The notes under the pieces: generated by a model
The model's database searches: none
What the model was told of the DNA's origin: nothing
Seen by the model: the letters and a program-made list of their open reading frames with translations, nothing else
Shown here: positions 14,731 through 23,729 of the stretch, one piece after another
Position numbering within the stretch: the first letter of the stretch is position 1
Layout of the letters: every line of letters starts with the position of its first letter
Origin: an uncultured Bacilli bacterium
Lineage (GTDB): Bacteria > Bacillota_I > Bacilli_A > RFN20 > CAG-631
DNA: 28,427 nt
Direction of reading: 5' to 3'
NCBI GenBank assembly: GCA_934202505.1
Contig: CAKPXW010000009.1
Coordinates: 1-28,427, forward strand
Program-made: the position numbers and the translations under genes

Positions 14731-17325
14731 AATACGTTTTTTCCTTTTAAATAGATTTTTAAAATCTTTAAAGCGAATTTTTCTAATAGCAATATCAATA
14801 ATAAACAAAACTAAACAAATTATAATTTGTGGTAAGATTATTTGCTTTTTATAAATACTATCATTAATTTCAATATTTGTTATTTGTTCAATATCTAGAA
14901 GGTTATCAATTAGTTTTCCATCATTAACAAGGAGAGTATATAGTTTAATAGAATCAGGTGAGGATAAAAGATATTCTTTAGAATATGAAAAATCAAAATA
15001 AGTTTCATAAGAAGAATATGAAGTTCCATTTGTGATTTCTAGTTTTAGCTTATAATTACCTTCTTGAGTAGTAGAAATAAAACCTTCATATTTTCCAGAA
15101 TTATAACTTAAAACAATACTTTCGTTTTCATTGTTTGGAGAAGTTATGGTAATGGAATACTTTGTTTTATTATTAATAGATGGAGTTTGTAAAGAAATTT
15201 TACTACTATATCCATTATTTTCAACGTTTATAACATAAGCACTATCGATATGCTGATATGGTAAAGTATCCAAAATCATATTTTCATAAAATTTGTTTAC
15301 ATTTACATCGTTTTGCCAATTATCAAGCCAATCGTTAGAAACACCACTTAAAAAAGAAGCAACTTTACCATTTCCATAATCCCAATAAGCATAAATTGGA
15401 ATATTATCTAAGAATTTTTCTGGTTCAGAAAGAGTAGTTGAAGTAGTAATAGAGGTATAAGCATTATTTTTTAAAGAAGTATAATGACAACCTTTAATAT
15501 TAGGAAGTGAAGAAATACCTTCTAAGATAGTTTCATTATCTTTAAGAGTTAATGAAAGATTATTTTCAATGATAGGTTCTAAGACTATTTCACTAACTTC
15601 TTTGATAATTACTGAAGCAATATCTTCAGAAGAATTAATATCATAAAAAGTACCACCAGTTGTACTAGCAAGAGTTTTCATTAAGCTAACATTGGCTCCT
15701 CCACCAATATTAATTGTTGATAATATAATATTTTTTTCTTTCATTTGTTCGGCGATTTCGATTTGACCAGTATCCCCAGGCATACCATCTGAAATCAATA
15801 TAACTTCTTTATTTGTTAAAGAAACTCCTTTTATAAGATCAAAAGATTTTTTAAGTCCTGGAGTCATCATAGTATCATCAGATTCACCAATTTTTCTAAT
15901 CGCGCTAACTAATTTTCTTTTTCCTTCACTAGTTGCATAAGTTGGAGAACATATTACTTGAGTGGATGATGAAAAAGTGATTACTCCGACTAAATCGTTG
16001 TCATCTAATAGTTCAAGACAATCAATAGCGCCTTGTTTTGCACTTTCAAGTCGAGAACCAGACATACTTCCTGAATTATCAATTAATAAAATAATTGCGG
16101 CAGAATCTTTAGTATCTTTTGGATTTAATTCTACAGGGAGCATTTCTTCTAAAGTTGAGCCAGTAAAATTACCATTAAGATAAGTATTATCACCACCAAA
16201 AGTGATTAAACTTTTTCCATAACTTGCAACAACTGTATTTAATACTTCTTGAAATTTATTTGAATTTGAAATGGAATTTAAATTGATATTAGCTAAAGCA
16301 ATTTGATCAAATTGACAAAAATATTCAACAGTCAAAGGAAAATATTGACTTACTTGTAAAGTAGTTAAATTAGCTCCATTTTTTAAAACATTTGAATAGT
16401 AATTAGCTTCTTTATAATTATTAGCAATTAGTAAAATGTTGCTTTTTTCAGTTACTTTTTGAGAAAAATAATATTTATTATTTTCAGATAAAGTATCATC
16501 ATTATCTTCTATAATTACATAATAATTGTTAATAGCTTCTTTGCTTGTATCTAAAGTAAAAGAGTAAATATTAGTTCCTGAATTTACTGAAATAATTTCT
16601 TCTTTATATAATTCGCTATTTTCGTAAATTTTTATTTTTAAATTATTTGTTTGATAATTACTTATAATATTTACATTAGCTTTTTCTACAACACTTGCAA
16701 AAGTTGAAGAAACAAAATCAACATCTTTAATCAAAACTTCATTTTCTTTTAAATAAGCATCATTTAAATATACAATATCTAATCTTATTTCATTTGAAGT
16801 AAGTTCACTTATTATATTTTTACAATCATCATCAGTTTCAAGACCATCAGAAATTAAAATAATTCTATTTTTATATTCACTTGAAAACAAAGAAATCGTA
16901 TACTTTAACACTTGATAATAATCAGTAGAAGAAGTATCAACTTTACTTTCTAAAACAGACTTTAAATTTCCACCAAGAGGAGTAAGAACTTCACTATCTT
17001 TTCCAAAACAAATCACTCCAAGTTTTTCTTTTTCAGGAAGTGATTTCTTTATTTTATCAATGCAGTCATCAACTTGTTGATAATCAGCAATACTTTTTGA
17101 TAAATCAGCTAAAACATATACCTCCGTATCTGTTTTTACTTTTACAATATTTACTTTAGTAAGTAAAGTAGTAAGTAAAAAAGCAATTATTAAATGAATA
17201 ATTAACGATGATATATTATTAAAATTCTTTTTCTTTACAAAAATAATAAAAGGAACAATAAGGACAATAGCAAAAACTATTAGTAATAAAAATAATTGAG
17301 GATTATCAAATCTAATGTTGTTCAT
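14722..17325 (-). CDS. Membrane protein with two vWA domains and a GATase-like domain
   Basis: The 867-residue product has two N-terminal membrane helices (about 10-30 and 40-58). A first von Willebrand A domain follows, with a DLSKS (DxSxS) metal site at 74-78 and ILISDGLETDDD near 156-167. A beta-sandwich region (about 215-290) comes next, then a Rossmann-like segment NILLIANNYKEANYY...SLITFGGDN (about 296-380) resembling the glutamine-amidotransferase-like domain of DUF4159/BatA relatives. A second vWA domain has a complete MIDAS, DNSGSMSG at 416-423, and ILISDGMPGD near 510. A second beta-sandwich region and one C-terminal helix (about 829-845) with a basic tail end the protein. It is the last gene of the operon and overlaps the BatA-like gene by 14 bases. 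The extracytoplasmic vWA domains probably bind partners through Mg2+ and are assembled by the MoxR ATPase. Confidence 0.88.
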   Translation of the reverse strand: MNNIRFDNPQLFLLLIVFAIVLIVPFIIFVKKKNFNNISSLIIHLIIAFLLTTLLTKVNIVKVKTDTEVYVLADLSKSIADYQQVDDCIDKIKKSLPEKEKLGVICFGKDSEVLTPLGGNLKSVLESKVDTSSTDYYQVLKYTISLFSSEYKNRIILISDGLETDDDCKNIISELTSNEIRLDIVYLNDAYLKENEVLIKDVDFVSSTFASVVEKANVNIISNYQTNNLKIKIYENSELYKEEIISVNSGTNIYSFTLDTSKEAINNYYVIIEDNDDTLSENNKYYFSQKVTEKSNILLIANNYKEANYYSNVLKNGANLTTLQVSQYFPLTVEYFCQFDQIALANINLNSISNSNKFQEVLNTVVASYGKSLITFGGDNTYLNGNFTGSTLEEMLPVELNPKDTKDSAAIILLIDNSGSMSGSRLESAKQGAIDCLELLDDNDLVGVITFSSSTQVICSPTYATSEGKRKLVSAIRKIGESDDTMMTPGLKKSFDLIKGVSLTNKEVILISDGMPGDTGQIEIAEQMKEKNIILSTINIGGGANVSLMKTLASTTGGTFYDINSSEDIASVIIKEVSEIVLEPIIENNLSLTLKDNETILEGISSLPNIKGCHYTSLKNNAYTSITTSTTLSEPEKFLDNIPIYAYWDYGNGKVASFLSGVSNDWLDNWQNDVNVNKFYENMILDTLPYQHIDSAYVINVENNGYSSKISLQTPSINNKTKYSITITSPNNENESIVLSYNSGKYEGFISTTQEGNYKLKLEITNGTSYSSYETYFDFSYSKEYLLSSPDSIKLYTLLVNDGKLIDNLLDIEQITNIEINDSIYKKQIILPQIIICLVLFIIDIAIRKIRFKDFKNLFKRKKRIED

Positions 17326-19150
17326 AAATATATACCCCCCAATCTATTGCAAGAAAAGCAAATACAATAATAATTGCAATAATAAGGCCATCAAAGTTTT
17401 CATCAAAGTTTCCTTTTCCTTTTTCACCAACAATTTCAATAGTCCCACCAAGATCATTTACTTTACTTTCTTCAAAAGGAAAAGTAACAAATATATTAAA
17501 TAATTTAGTACTACCATTAATATTTGCTTCAATATTATAAGTTCCAACTTCATCAACTACTAAATCAAGTTGACTACCTTTTATTTCTAAAAATTTACTA
17601 TATCCACTAGGATAATTAATTCTTATACTTTCAGTAAGAGGCAAAACATTTATTGTTAATGTATTTCCAAGTGATAAAACATTTTCTTCAATCATTGTTG
17701 GAATAGAATAAGAAACAAGATTTCTAAATAATGCAACAAAATCTAAAAGAAGAGGAAGATTTGAATCATGTAAATCAAAAGAAAATACCACTTCTTTATT
17801 ATTAAAGTTGTTACTTCCAACAAAAATCATTGGATCATTATCATATTCAAAAATAGTAGTAAAAGAGCCATATAATGAATATTTTTGATATTTGGATACA
17901 TAAATATCTTTCCCATCAACATTTTTGCTTAAGCTTTTATATGTTGAATTATTTAGATTTGTTAAATTAAGGTTTCCTCCATTAGATAAAGAAACCATTT
18001 TTTGTCTTACAAAATTGGAATTTGCAATATTATTACTACATCCAAAAAGCCACACAGCACCATCATTTGGTAAAGTTTCTGGAGAATAATTGTCAAATAT
18101 ATAAAGACTATAGTTAGTTTGCAAAGTATATTCGCTAGTAGAAACAACTTTAATTTTATGATTACCAAGAGTTTTTAAAATACTTCTTAAAAATGTAGGG
18201 TTATCACTTACAAGTAAAGTTGAATAATCACTACTACTTTCATTACTATATAAAATATAATTACTATCTAATGATAAAGAATCTTTATCAGTAACTTTAA
18301 CTTCAACTTTTTTATAATTTTCTAAAGTTGTATTAAAAGTAAAGTTAACTTCACTACTATCATAAGTTTTAACTACTTGAAAAGAAATATCAACATCATC
18401 AACATATAAACTTAAATTTACATCTTTGTCTTGACCATAAGAAATAATTTTACCATTAATTTGCAAATAGTTATTTGTATCATAAGAAACATCAACATTA
18501 TTAATTAATGTGTTATATTCATTAGGGGTAGAAACATTTATAATATTTAAATTTTTTGCATCAACATAATCTTTATCAGTTAAAACATAAATTGTATAAG
18601 TACTATCATTTAAGTATAGATTTTGCAATAAGTTTAAGGCGTTATCTAATGAAAATGATTTATTAGTTGGACTTAAAGTATTAAGAGTGTTTATAACATT
18701 ATCTTTATTATCAGTTTTATCTAAAATTAAAGTTGAATTATCGCTTGCATAAATTAAAGAATATAAACTTCCATTTCTAGAAGAATTTGTAATTTCGTTA
18801 ATTTTATTTTTAGCTCGATCAAATCTTGAAATATCATTACTTTCAATATTCATTGAACCTGAACTATCAAGAACAAACAAATAATTTTTAGCATTATCTT
18901 TTATTGTAAGAATCGGATGAGCAATACCGATAGAAATGAATAATATAGCACATATTTGTAAAATTAAACTTAATAAACCATTAATTCTATTTATTGGATT
19001 TTTTTTCTTTAAAAATTTTTCACTTAATTCCCAAATATATGTAGAGGAAATAACTTTTTCTTGGTATTTATTTTTAAGTAAATAAATGATGATAACAAGG
19101 GGAATACCAATTAAACCAATTAGTCCTAAAGGATAAGTAAATCTAATCAT
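17312..19150 (-). CDS. BatA-like vWA membrane protein
   Basis: The 612-residue product begins with the BatA (aerotolerance regulator N-terminal) layout. Helix TYPLGLIGLIGIPLVIIIYL is at about 5-24, then STYIWELSEKFLKK, then a second helix at about 58-78. A vWA domain follows with DSSGSM at 95-100 (DxSxS metal site) and the TYTIYVLTDKDY strand. The rest is beta-rich extracytoplasmic sequence with a Rossmann-like stretch around YSTLLVSDNPTFLRSILKTL, and a single C-terminal helix (about 591-607) returns to the membrane. The start codon overlaps the DUF58 stop in ATGA, and the end overlaps the next vWA gene by 14 bases, so these proteins are made together. Bat names come from Bacteroides aerotolerance; that function should not be assumed in this organism. 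Confidence 0.85.
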   Translation of the reverse strand: MIRFTYPLGLIGLIGIPLVIIIYLLKNKYQEKVISSTYIWELSEKFLKKKNPINRINGLLSLILQICAILFISIGIAHPILTIKDNAKNYLFVLDSSGSMNIESNDISRFDRAKNKINEITNSSRNGSLYSLIYASDNSTLILDKTDNKDNVINTLNTLSPTNKSFSLDNALNLLQNLYLNDSTYTIYVLTDKDYVDAKNLNIINVSTPNEYNTLINNVDVSYDTNNYLQINGKIISYGQDKDVNLSLYVDDVDISFQVVKTYDSSEVNFTFNTTLENYKKVEVKVTDKDSLSLDSNYILYSNESSSDYSTLLVSDNPTFLRSILKTLGNHKIKVVSTSEYTLQTNYSLYIFDNYSPETLPNDGAVWLFGCSNNIANSNFVRQKMVSLSNGGNLNLTNLNNSTYKSLSKNVDGKDIYVSKYQKYSLYGSFTTIFEYDNDPMIFVGSNNFNNKEVVFSFDLHDSNLPLLLDFVALFRNLVSYSIPTMIEENVLSLGNTLTINVLPLTESIRINYPSGYSKFLEIKGSQLDLVVDEVGTYNIEANINGSTKLFNIFVTFPFEESKVNDLGGTIEIVGEKGKGNFDENFDGLIIAIIIVFAFLAIDWGVYIYEQH

Positions 19151-20028
19151 TTTATTACCTCCTCTTGAATAGCATCTTTTAAAATTGTTTGATCTAAAGA
19201 TGAATTACTATTAACAAAAATATAAGATGAATTTCTTGTTTTAGCAAAGTGATATAAATCCTTTCTGATAAAATCAAGAGCTTCCTTATAGGCTTTTAAA
19301 ACATCTTTAGTGATATTTTTTTTATAAGAAGAATTAGTTTCTACATCATAAAAAATCATTTTACCTTTAGAAGAAGGGGTGATTTCTTCATTTGATAAAA
19401 CTTGTAAGCACAAAACATCCCTTTTTTTCTCTTTTAAATGATTAATAGCTTGTTTAAAATCATTGTTAGTTAAAAAATCAGAAATGATGATAGACATTCC
19501 ATTGCCATATCCTGTTGTTGAATTAATGATGGCATCACTAATAAAACTTTCACCTTTAAATTCAATATTATTAAGTTCACCAATAGCATTATAAAAAGAA
19601 TCTTTACCAACTATTTTATCAATTATTTTGATTCTTTTATGTCCTTGAATATAGTATACAGAAACTTTATCCATGGATTTAATAGAAAAATAGGTAAAAA
19701 TAGCAGCAAGTTGTAAAGCCATATTTGCTTTTGATTCATCGCCATATAGCATAGACAAAGAAGCATCAATATATATTCTTGTATGCATTTGTCTTTCATC
19801 TAAATAAAGCTTTAAAAATAGTTTTTCAAAGCGTGCAAAAACATTCCAGTCAATACGTCTAATATCATCTCCTGGAATATATTCACGAAAATCAGCAAAT
19901 TCACTTGAAGAACCATATTTTTTACTTTGATGATTCCCTCCAAAAGCTCCAGCAACATTGTCACGAATATACATATCTAAAAGTTCAAGCTTTTGTAAAA
20001 AGGCTTCATCTATAACAGCTTTACTCAT
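19147..20028 (-). CDS. DUF58 domain protein
   Basis: The 293-residue product carries the DUF58 core EFADFREYIPGDDIRRIDWN (43-61 region) followed by VFARFEKLFLKLYLDE. A vWA-like metal motif DASLSM is at about 88-93, and SIIISDFLTNND follows near 180. DUF58 proteins are standard partners of MoxR ATPases and vWA proteins. No transmembrane helix is visible, unlike longer DUF58 proteins, so it should act in the cytoplasm next to the membrane. It follows moxR after 2 bases with no good RBS, suggesting translational coupling, and it ends in TGA within an ATGA overlap with the BatA-like gene. That arrangement also shows TGA is a stop codon in this organism. Confidence 0.92.
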   Translation of the reverse strand: MSKAVIDEAFLQKLELLDMYIRDNVAGAFGGNHQSKKYGSSSEFADFREYIPGDDIRRIDWNVFARFEKLFLKLYLDERQMHTRIYIDASLSMLYGDESKANMALQLAAIFTYFSIKSMDKVSVYYIQGHKRIKIIDKIVGKDSFYNAIGELNNIEFKGESFISDAIINSTTGYGNGMSIIISDFLTNNDFKQAINHLKEKKRDVLCLQVLSNEEITPSSKGKMIFYDVETNSSYKKNITKDVLKAYKEALDFIRKDLYHFAKTRNSSYIFVNSNSSLDQTILKDAIQEEVIK

Positions 20029-20030
20029 AA

Positions 20031-21020
20031 TTATTTAATTTTCTTTCTATTTTCCTTAATTAATAAAGATATAACATCATCATTTGATAAATGCTCACTT
20101 ATTGCATCATAATTAATTTTTATTCTATGCCTTAAAACAGGATAAGCAAGAGCATCAATATCATCATAAGAAACATTATAATTTCCTTTCATTAAAGCAC
20201 GAACTTTTGCACCAGTAATAAGGGCTTGCCCTGCACGAGGAGAAGCACCAAAACGTAAATATTTTTTAGCAATTTCACTAGCATCTTTTAATTCAACATG
20301 TGTTGAAGATACAAGATTCATTGCATAATTTAAAACATCATCAATTACTAAAACATTTTTAGCAACTTCACGCATTTTTAAAATGTCATTACCATCAATT
20401 ACTGGACAAGCTTTTTCTTCCATTGTAATTTGTGTCATGTTTACAATATCTTTTAATTGTTCAACGGTTGGAAATTCCATTAATAATTTAAACATAAATC
20501 TATCCATTTGTGCTTCTGGAAGAGGATATGTTCCATCTTGTTCAATAGGATTTTCTGTAGCAAGGACAAAGAATGGTTCTTGCATAGCATAAGAGGTATT
20601 AGAAATTGTAACCTTATGCTCTTGCATAGCTTCAAGCATAGCTGATTGTGTTTTTGGAGTAGCACGGTTTATTTCATCGGCTAAAACAATGTTTGAAAAA
20701 ATAGGACCTTTTTGAAAAGTAAGCTTCATTTTTCCATTATCATCTTTTTCAATAATATTAGTTCCCGTAACATCATAAGGCATTAAATCTGGAGTAAATT
20801 GAATTCTAGAAAAAGGTAAATTTAAAGCTTTGCCAAGAGAACGGACCAAACGAGTTTTACCAACTCCAGGAATCCCTTCAAGCAAAACATTACCACCAGA
20901 AACGATAGCAATTATTACATTGTCAATAACATCTTCTTGACCAACAACATCTTTTTGAATTTCTTCTTTTATTTTACTAATATAATTTGAAAATAACTTT
21001 ACTTGTTCAATATTATCCAT
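20031..21020 (-). CDS. MoxR family AAA+ ATPase
   Basis: The 329-residue product is a complete MoxR ATPase: Walker A GIPGVGKT (49-56), Walker B VLADEINR (112-119), PKTQSAMLEAMQE, sensor 1 FVLATENPIEQDGTYPLPEA (from 151) and the arginine finger context QMDRF. The C-terminal lid contains FGASPRAGQALITGAKVRAL. MoxR enzymes act as chaperone-like remodelers, often loading metal or assembling vWA-domain complexes, and here three vWA or DUF58 partners follow in the same operon. The RBS AGGTGGT precedes the ATG, and the upstream gene ends 11 bases earlier. Confidence 0.97.
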   Translation of the reverse strand: MDNIEQVKLFSNYISKIKEEIQKDVVGQEDVIDNVIIAIVSGGNVLLEGIPGVGKTRLVRSLGKALNLPFSRIQFTPDLMPYDVTGTNIIEKDDNGKMKLTFQKGPIFSNIVLADEINRATPKTQSAMLEAMQEHKVTISNTSYAMQEPFFVLATENPIEQDGTYPLPEAQMDRFMFKLLMEFPTVEQLKDIVNMTQITMEEKACPVIDGNDILKMREVAKNVLVIDDVLNYAMNLVSSTHVELKDASEIAKKYLRFGASPRAGQALITGAKVRALMKGNYNVSYDDIDALAYPVLRHRIKINYDAISEHLSNDDVISLLIKENRKKIK

Positions 21021-21031
21021 TTTTTTACCAC

Positions 21032-22534
21032 CTAATCATTATAATTTCCATTGTTTAAAGCTGAAAAATATGCAGCTATTAAAGCTTCTAAGTCTGTGTC
21101 ATAATGACCTTTACTAATTTCTTCTATAGCAAGTGAATTATAAAAGTCCATTAAATCACCATATGTAACATAAGAATTTGTCTTAGGATCATATATTTTA
21201 TCAGATGCAGCGTAAATGACACTTCCATCTCCTCTTGAAGCACCACTTCCACCTTGTCCACCAGATTCATTTTCATTGGCACTAGTTTCTTCACTGCCTT
21301 GCCCACTTCCGCCATCTGAAGAATCTGAACTTTTTTGACTACTATCACTTTGGTCATTTCCACCTTGATTAATTAAGTCTTTTAAATCATCAAGTGCTTG
21401 GTCAATTTTATCTTTAATAGATGAAGCATTATTTTGTTTGTTCATTGCATCATCGATACTATCTTTTGCTTTATCAAAAACATCATCTATTTCTTGTTGA
21501 ATATTGTTATCGTTAACTTTATTTTCTAAGTTTTTTAAATCATCAGCTAAATCTTTAAATGCTTTATATAAACTATCTGATGAATCAACGCCTGATTCTT
21601 CAAGAGCAGAATTAATATCATTAGCAATCTTATCCATTGCATCTTTAAGCTCATCGCCAGTTAAATCTTTTAAAGAATCTCTTAAGCTATCTAAAGATTT
21701 ATTTGTATCATCTACATTTCCACTGTTAACAGAGTCTCCTAAATCTTTAGTTGTATCTTGATTTTTTAAGGCATCTCCAATACTTGAAGCAGTATTAGAA
21801 TTGTTAACATCATTATTTACATCATTTTTAGCATCATTAATATCTTCATTTTTTTCATCGTTAGAGCTATCTTTATTTAAATCATCTTGCAAATCATCTA
21901 GATCTTTCTTTAAATCATCTTTTAAACTACTATCAATATCAGCATTATCGATTTCTTGTTTAATTGAATCGATCATATCACTAACATTTTGACTATTTGA
22001 ATCACTAGCTTGCATTGAACTGCTTTCTTCATCATTAGAACTACTTTCAGAACTATTTTCATCAGCATTTAAAGGAAATTCTTTTTGCTTAACAAAAAAA
22101 GTTGAAACTAACATAGCACCAGCAATTATAGATAAAATAAAGTTTTTAAAATTAAATTTATAAGGTAATTTATTAATAGATGTTTTATTTAAATTATTTA
22201 AAGTGTCTTCTTTTTGAATAGAAGCAATAAAACTATCATCGCCTTCAAATTCAATCATTGTTTGCACCTTTTCATTAAAATGGATATCTTTATCAATCCT
22301 TTTGGCAATTTGTACATCATCTGGAAAAATTAATTTATAAGAAACATAGTAACTTGAAATAAAAGAAACTAGACAAATAATTATTTCCAAAAAAGCATTT
22401 CTATGTAAAGGAATTTGCTTACATAAAATAATAACTATAGCTTCTATTAATAAAGTAAAAGAAAAGGCAATAATTAAAGACTTTATAATGGTTTCTTTTT
22501 CAATTTTCTTTTTAAATTTATTAAAATCATTCAT
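21032..22534 (-). CDS. Membrane protein with long Asp/Ser-rich coiled region, head of MoxR operon
   Basis: The 500-residue product starts at 22534 with a near-perfect AAAGGAGGT. Three membrane helices (about 16-38, 48-70 and 131-148) bracket a cytoplasmic loop (71-130). A long exposed region (about 155-435) is very rich in Asp, Ser, Asn and Lys. It contains heptad-like runs such as DDLKKDLDDLQDDLNKDSS and DALKDLT-type helices, then a Gly/Ser/Gln stretch (GGSGQGSEETS). The C-terminal 60 residues (from about 438, SVIYAASDKIYDPKTNSYVT) look folded. The arrangement recalls DUF4175-type proteins seen in MoxR/vWA loci, but I would not name it. It heads the operon and probably is the membrane platform of the complex. 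Several reading frames on the other strand here are artefacts of its repetitive Asp/Ser codons. Confidence 0.8.
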   Translation of the reverse strand: MNDFNKFKKKIEKETIIKSLIIAFSFTLLIEAIVIILCKQIPLHRNAFLEIIICLVSFISSYYVSYKLIFPDDVQIAKRIDKDIHFNEKVQTMIEFEGDDSFIASIQKEDTLNNLNKTSINKLPYKFNFKNFILSIIAGAMLVSTFFVKQKEFPLNADENSSESSSNDEESSSMQASDSNSQNVSDMIDSIKQEIDNADIDSSLKDDLKKDLDDLQDDLNKDSSNDEKNEDINDAKNDVNNDVNNSNTASSIGDALKNQDTTKDLGDSVNSGNVDDTNKSLDSLRDSLKDLTGDELKDAMDKIANDINSALEESGVDSSDSLYKAFKDLADDLKNLENKVNDNNIQQEIDDVFDKAKDSIDDAMNKQNNASSIKDKIDQALDDLKDLINQGGNDQSDSSQKSSDSSDGGSGQGSEETSANENESGGQGGSGASRGDGSVIYAASDKIYDPKTNSYVTYGDLMDFYNSLAIEEISKGHYDTDLEALIAAYFSALNNGNYND

Positions 22535-22571
22535 TTTTAAACCTCCTTTAAAAATATATCATTGCGATTTT

Positions 22572-22599
22572 ATCATAATTTGAAAAACATTGAAAGCAA
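22572..22599 (-). promoter_or_regulatory. Promoter of the MoxR/vWA operon
   Basis: On the minus strand TTGCTT (22599-22594) and TATGAT (22577-22572) are 16 bases apart. The predicted start lies about 30 bases before the ATG at 22534. Confidence 0.5.
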
Positions 22600-22615
22600 T
22601 TTTTTTGTTTTTTTT

Positions 22616-22639
22616 AATGTATAGTCTAATAAATACATT
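22616..22639. other. Weak inverted repeat in the divergent intergenic region
   Basis: AATGTAT (22616-22622) and ATACATT (22633-22639) form a 7-bp dyad with a 10-base loop between the MoxR operon and the RT gene. It lacks a U-tract, and its role is unknown. Confidence 0.3.
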
Positions 22640-22653
22640 TTTCAAAAAAGTAG

Positions 22654-22685
22654 TTGATTAAAAAAAATTAATATGTAATATTAAT
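22654..22685 (+). promoter_or_regulatory. Promoter and overlapping dyad of the reverse transcriptase gene
   Basis: TTGATT (22654-22659) and TAATAT (22676-22681) are 16 bases apart. A perfect dyad, ATTAATAT (22667-22674) and ATATTAAT (22678-22685) with a 3-base centre, sits on the -10 element and could be an operator. In DNA this AT-rich, chance dyads are common. Confidence 0.45.
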
Positions 22686-22731
22686 AATATAGAATTTAAT
22701 TTTTTATAAAATAGAAAATGGAGTAATTAAT

Positions 22732-23715
22732 ATGCAAGTAAAAGTAGACAATTTATTTAATAAAAAAGATGAAAAATTAATAGAAAATTATTTAGTTAAT
22801 TCAAATGATTTTGTTACATCTTTTAAACTATTTGGAAAAAAAGAAAGAACAATAATTACATATAAAAAAGACAGTAATGGAGAAAAACTTAGAAGAATTC
22901 ATGAAAAAATAAAAAACTATTTAGAATATAAATTAAATATTGCGTCTTCTTCATTTGCTTATAAAAGAAATACTAACTGTTTAGATTGTCTAAATATGCA
23001 TAAAAAATCTTTATCTTTTATTAAAAGCGATATATCCAATTACTTTGATAGTATTGATATAGATAACTTAATACTTATATGTATTTGTAATATATCTAAA
23101 CTAAAAATACAAGATTATTATGATGTCTTAAATAATAAAGAATTAATTTATAAATATATTGATAAAGACAATTTTCTATTACTTGAAAAAATAATTAAAG
23201 TTTGTTTCGTGGATAATAAATTACCTATAGGACTTGTAACTTCTCCTATTTTGGCTAATGTTTATTTATATTTTGTTGATCAAAAAATAAGTAGTAACAA
23301 AAAAATTATATATACAAGATATTGCGATGATATTTTAATTTCAATTACTAAAGATAAATATCAATCTCTTCTTGAAGAAACATTTGAAACTTTAAAGCAA
23401 GAACTTTTAAATTTGAAGCTATATATTAATGAGAAAAAAACTAGAAATGTTGTATTAAATGAAAATAACTATCTAAAATATTTAGGCGTTATAATTGTTA
23501 AAAACAAGGGAAACAATAAGTTTTGCATATCAACATCTTTTATTAGAAATACAATTTATGAATACAAAGAAAATCAAGATGACATAAAAAATCATATTGA
23601 AGTTTTAGCAAAGATTCGCTATATCTATAATATGAGTAAAACAAGTTATGAGAAATTTAAAAAATCTTTTAAAGTAATTATTAAGCAAAATTTTGATGAC
23701 AAATTAATTAAATAG
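22732..23715 (+). CDS. Stand-alone reverse transcriptase, retron-like
   Basis: The 327-residue product is an RNA-directed DNA polymerase. The palm motifs are visible: SFAYKRNTNCLDCLNMHK before motif A, motif A FIKSDISNYFDSI with catalytic Asp100, and motif B LPIGLVTSPILANVYL (164-179). Motif C is YTRYCDDILISI with Asp199/Asp200, then LKLYINEKKT and the YLGVII segment (250-255). A thumb-like tail of about 70 residues follows. Cys replaces the usual Ala/Val/Met in YxDD, and Ile replaces Gln in LPQG. The length fits retron or abortive-infection type RTs and is too short for a group II intron protein; no maturase, HNH, protease or nuclease domain is attached. The retron-specific VTG motif is not evident, so the class is uncertain. 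GGAG precedes the ATG by about 10 bases. The gene is flanked by unrelated operons. Confidence 0.9.
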   Translation: MQVKVDNLFNKKDEKLIENYLVNSNDFVTSFKLFGKKERTIITYKKDSNGEKLRRIHEKIKNYLEYKLNIASSSFAYKRNTNCLDCLNMHKKSLSFIKSDISNYFDSIDIDNLILICICNISKLKIQDYYDVLNNKELIYKYIDKDNFLLLEKIIKVCFVDNKLPIGLVTSPILANVYLYFVDQKISSNKKIIYTRYCDDILISITKDKYQSLLEETFETLKQELLNLKLYINEKKTRNVVLNENNYLKYLGVIIVKNKGNNKFCISTSFIRNTIYEYKENQDDIKNHIEVLAKIRYIYNMSKTSYEKFKKSFKVIIKQNFDDKLIK

Positions 23716-23723
23716 TGTATAAT
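23696..23723 (+). promoter_or_regulatory. Separate promoter for the RNA behind the RT gene
   Basis: ATGACA (23696-23701) inside the end of the RT gene and a perfect TATAAT (23718-23723) just after its stop codon are 16 bases apart. A start about 7 bases on falls at G23730, exactly the first base of the inverted repeat that closes the structured RNA. Confidence 0.55.
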
Positions 23724-23729
23724 ATAAAT

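Noticed and set aside
15962..16183. 73-residue plus-strand open frame
   Set aside because: It is antisense to the second vWA MIDAS region of 14722-17325 and has no RBS or independent support.
19147..19150. Possible use of TGA as tryptophan (Mycoplasma-like code)
   Set aside because: The DUF58 gene ends at TGA exactly in an ATGA overlap with the next gene, and conserved Trp positions use TGG.
21504..21992. Two plus-strand open frames rich in Ser and Leu
   Set aside because: They mirror the repetitive Asp/Ser codons of the real minus-strand gene 21032-22534.
22616..22731. An msr-msd RNA upstream of the RT gene, as in typical retrons
   Set aside because: Only a 7-bp dyad and a small promoter dyad occur there. 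No pair of inverted repeats encloses a suitable segment, in contrast to the downstream side.
22732..23715. Group II intron-encoded protein
   Set aside because: The protein is too short and lacks maturase and endonuclease domains. I see no intron domain V-like structure next to it.
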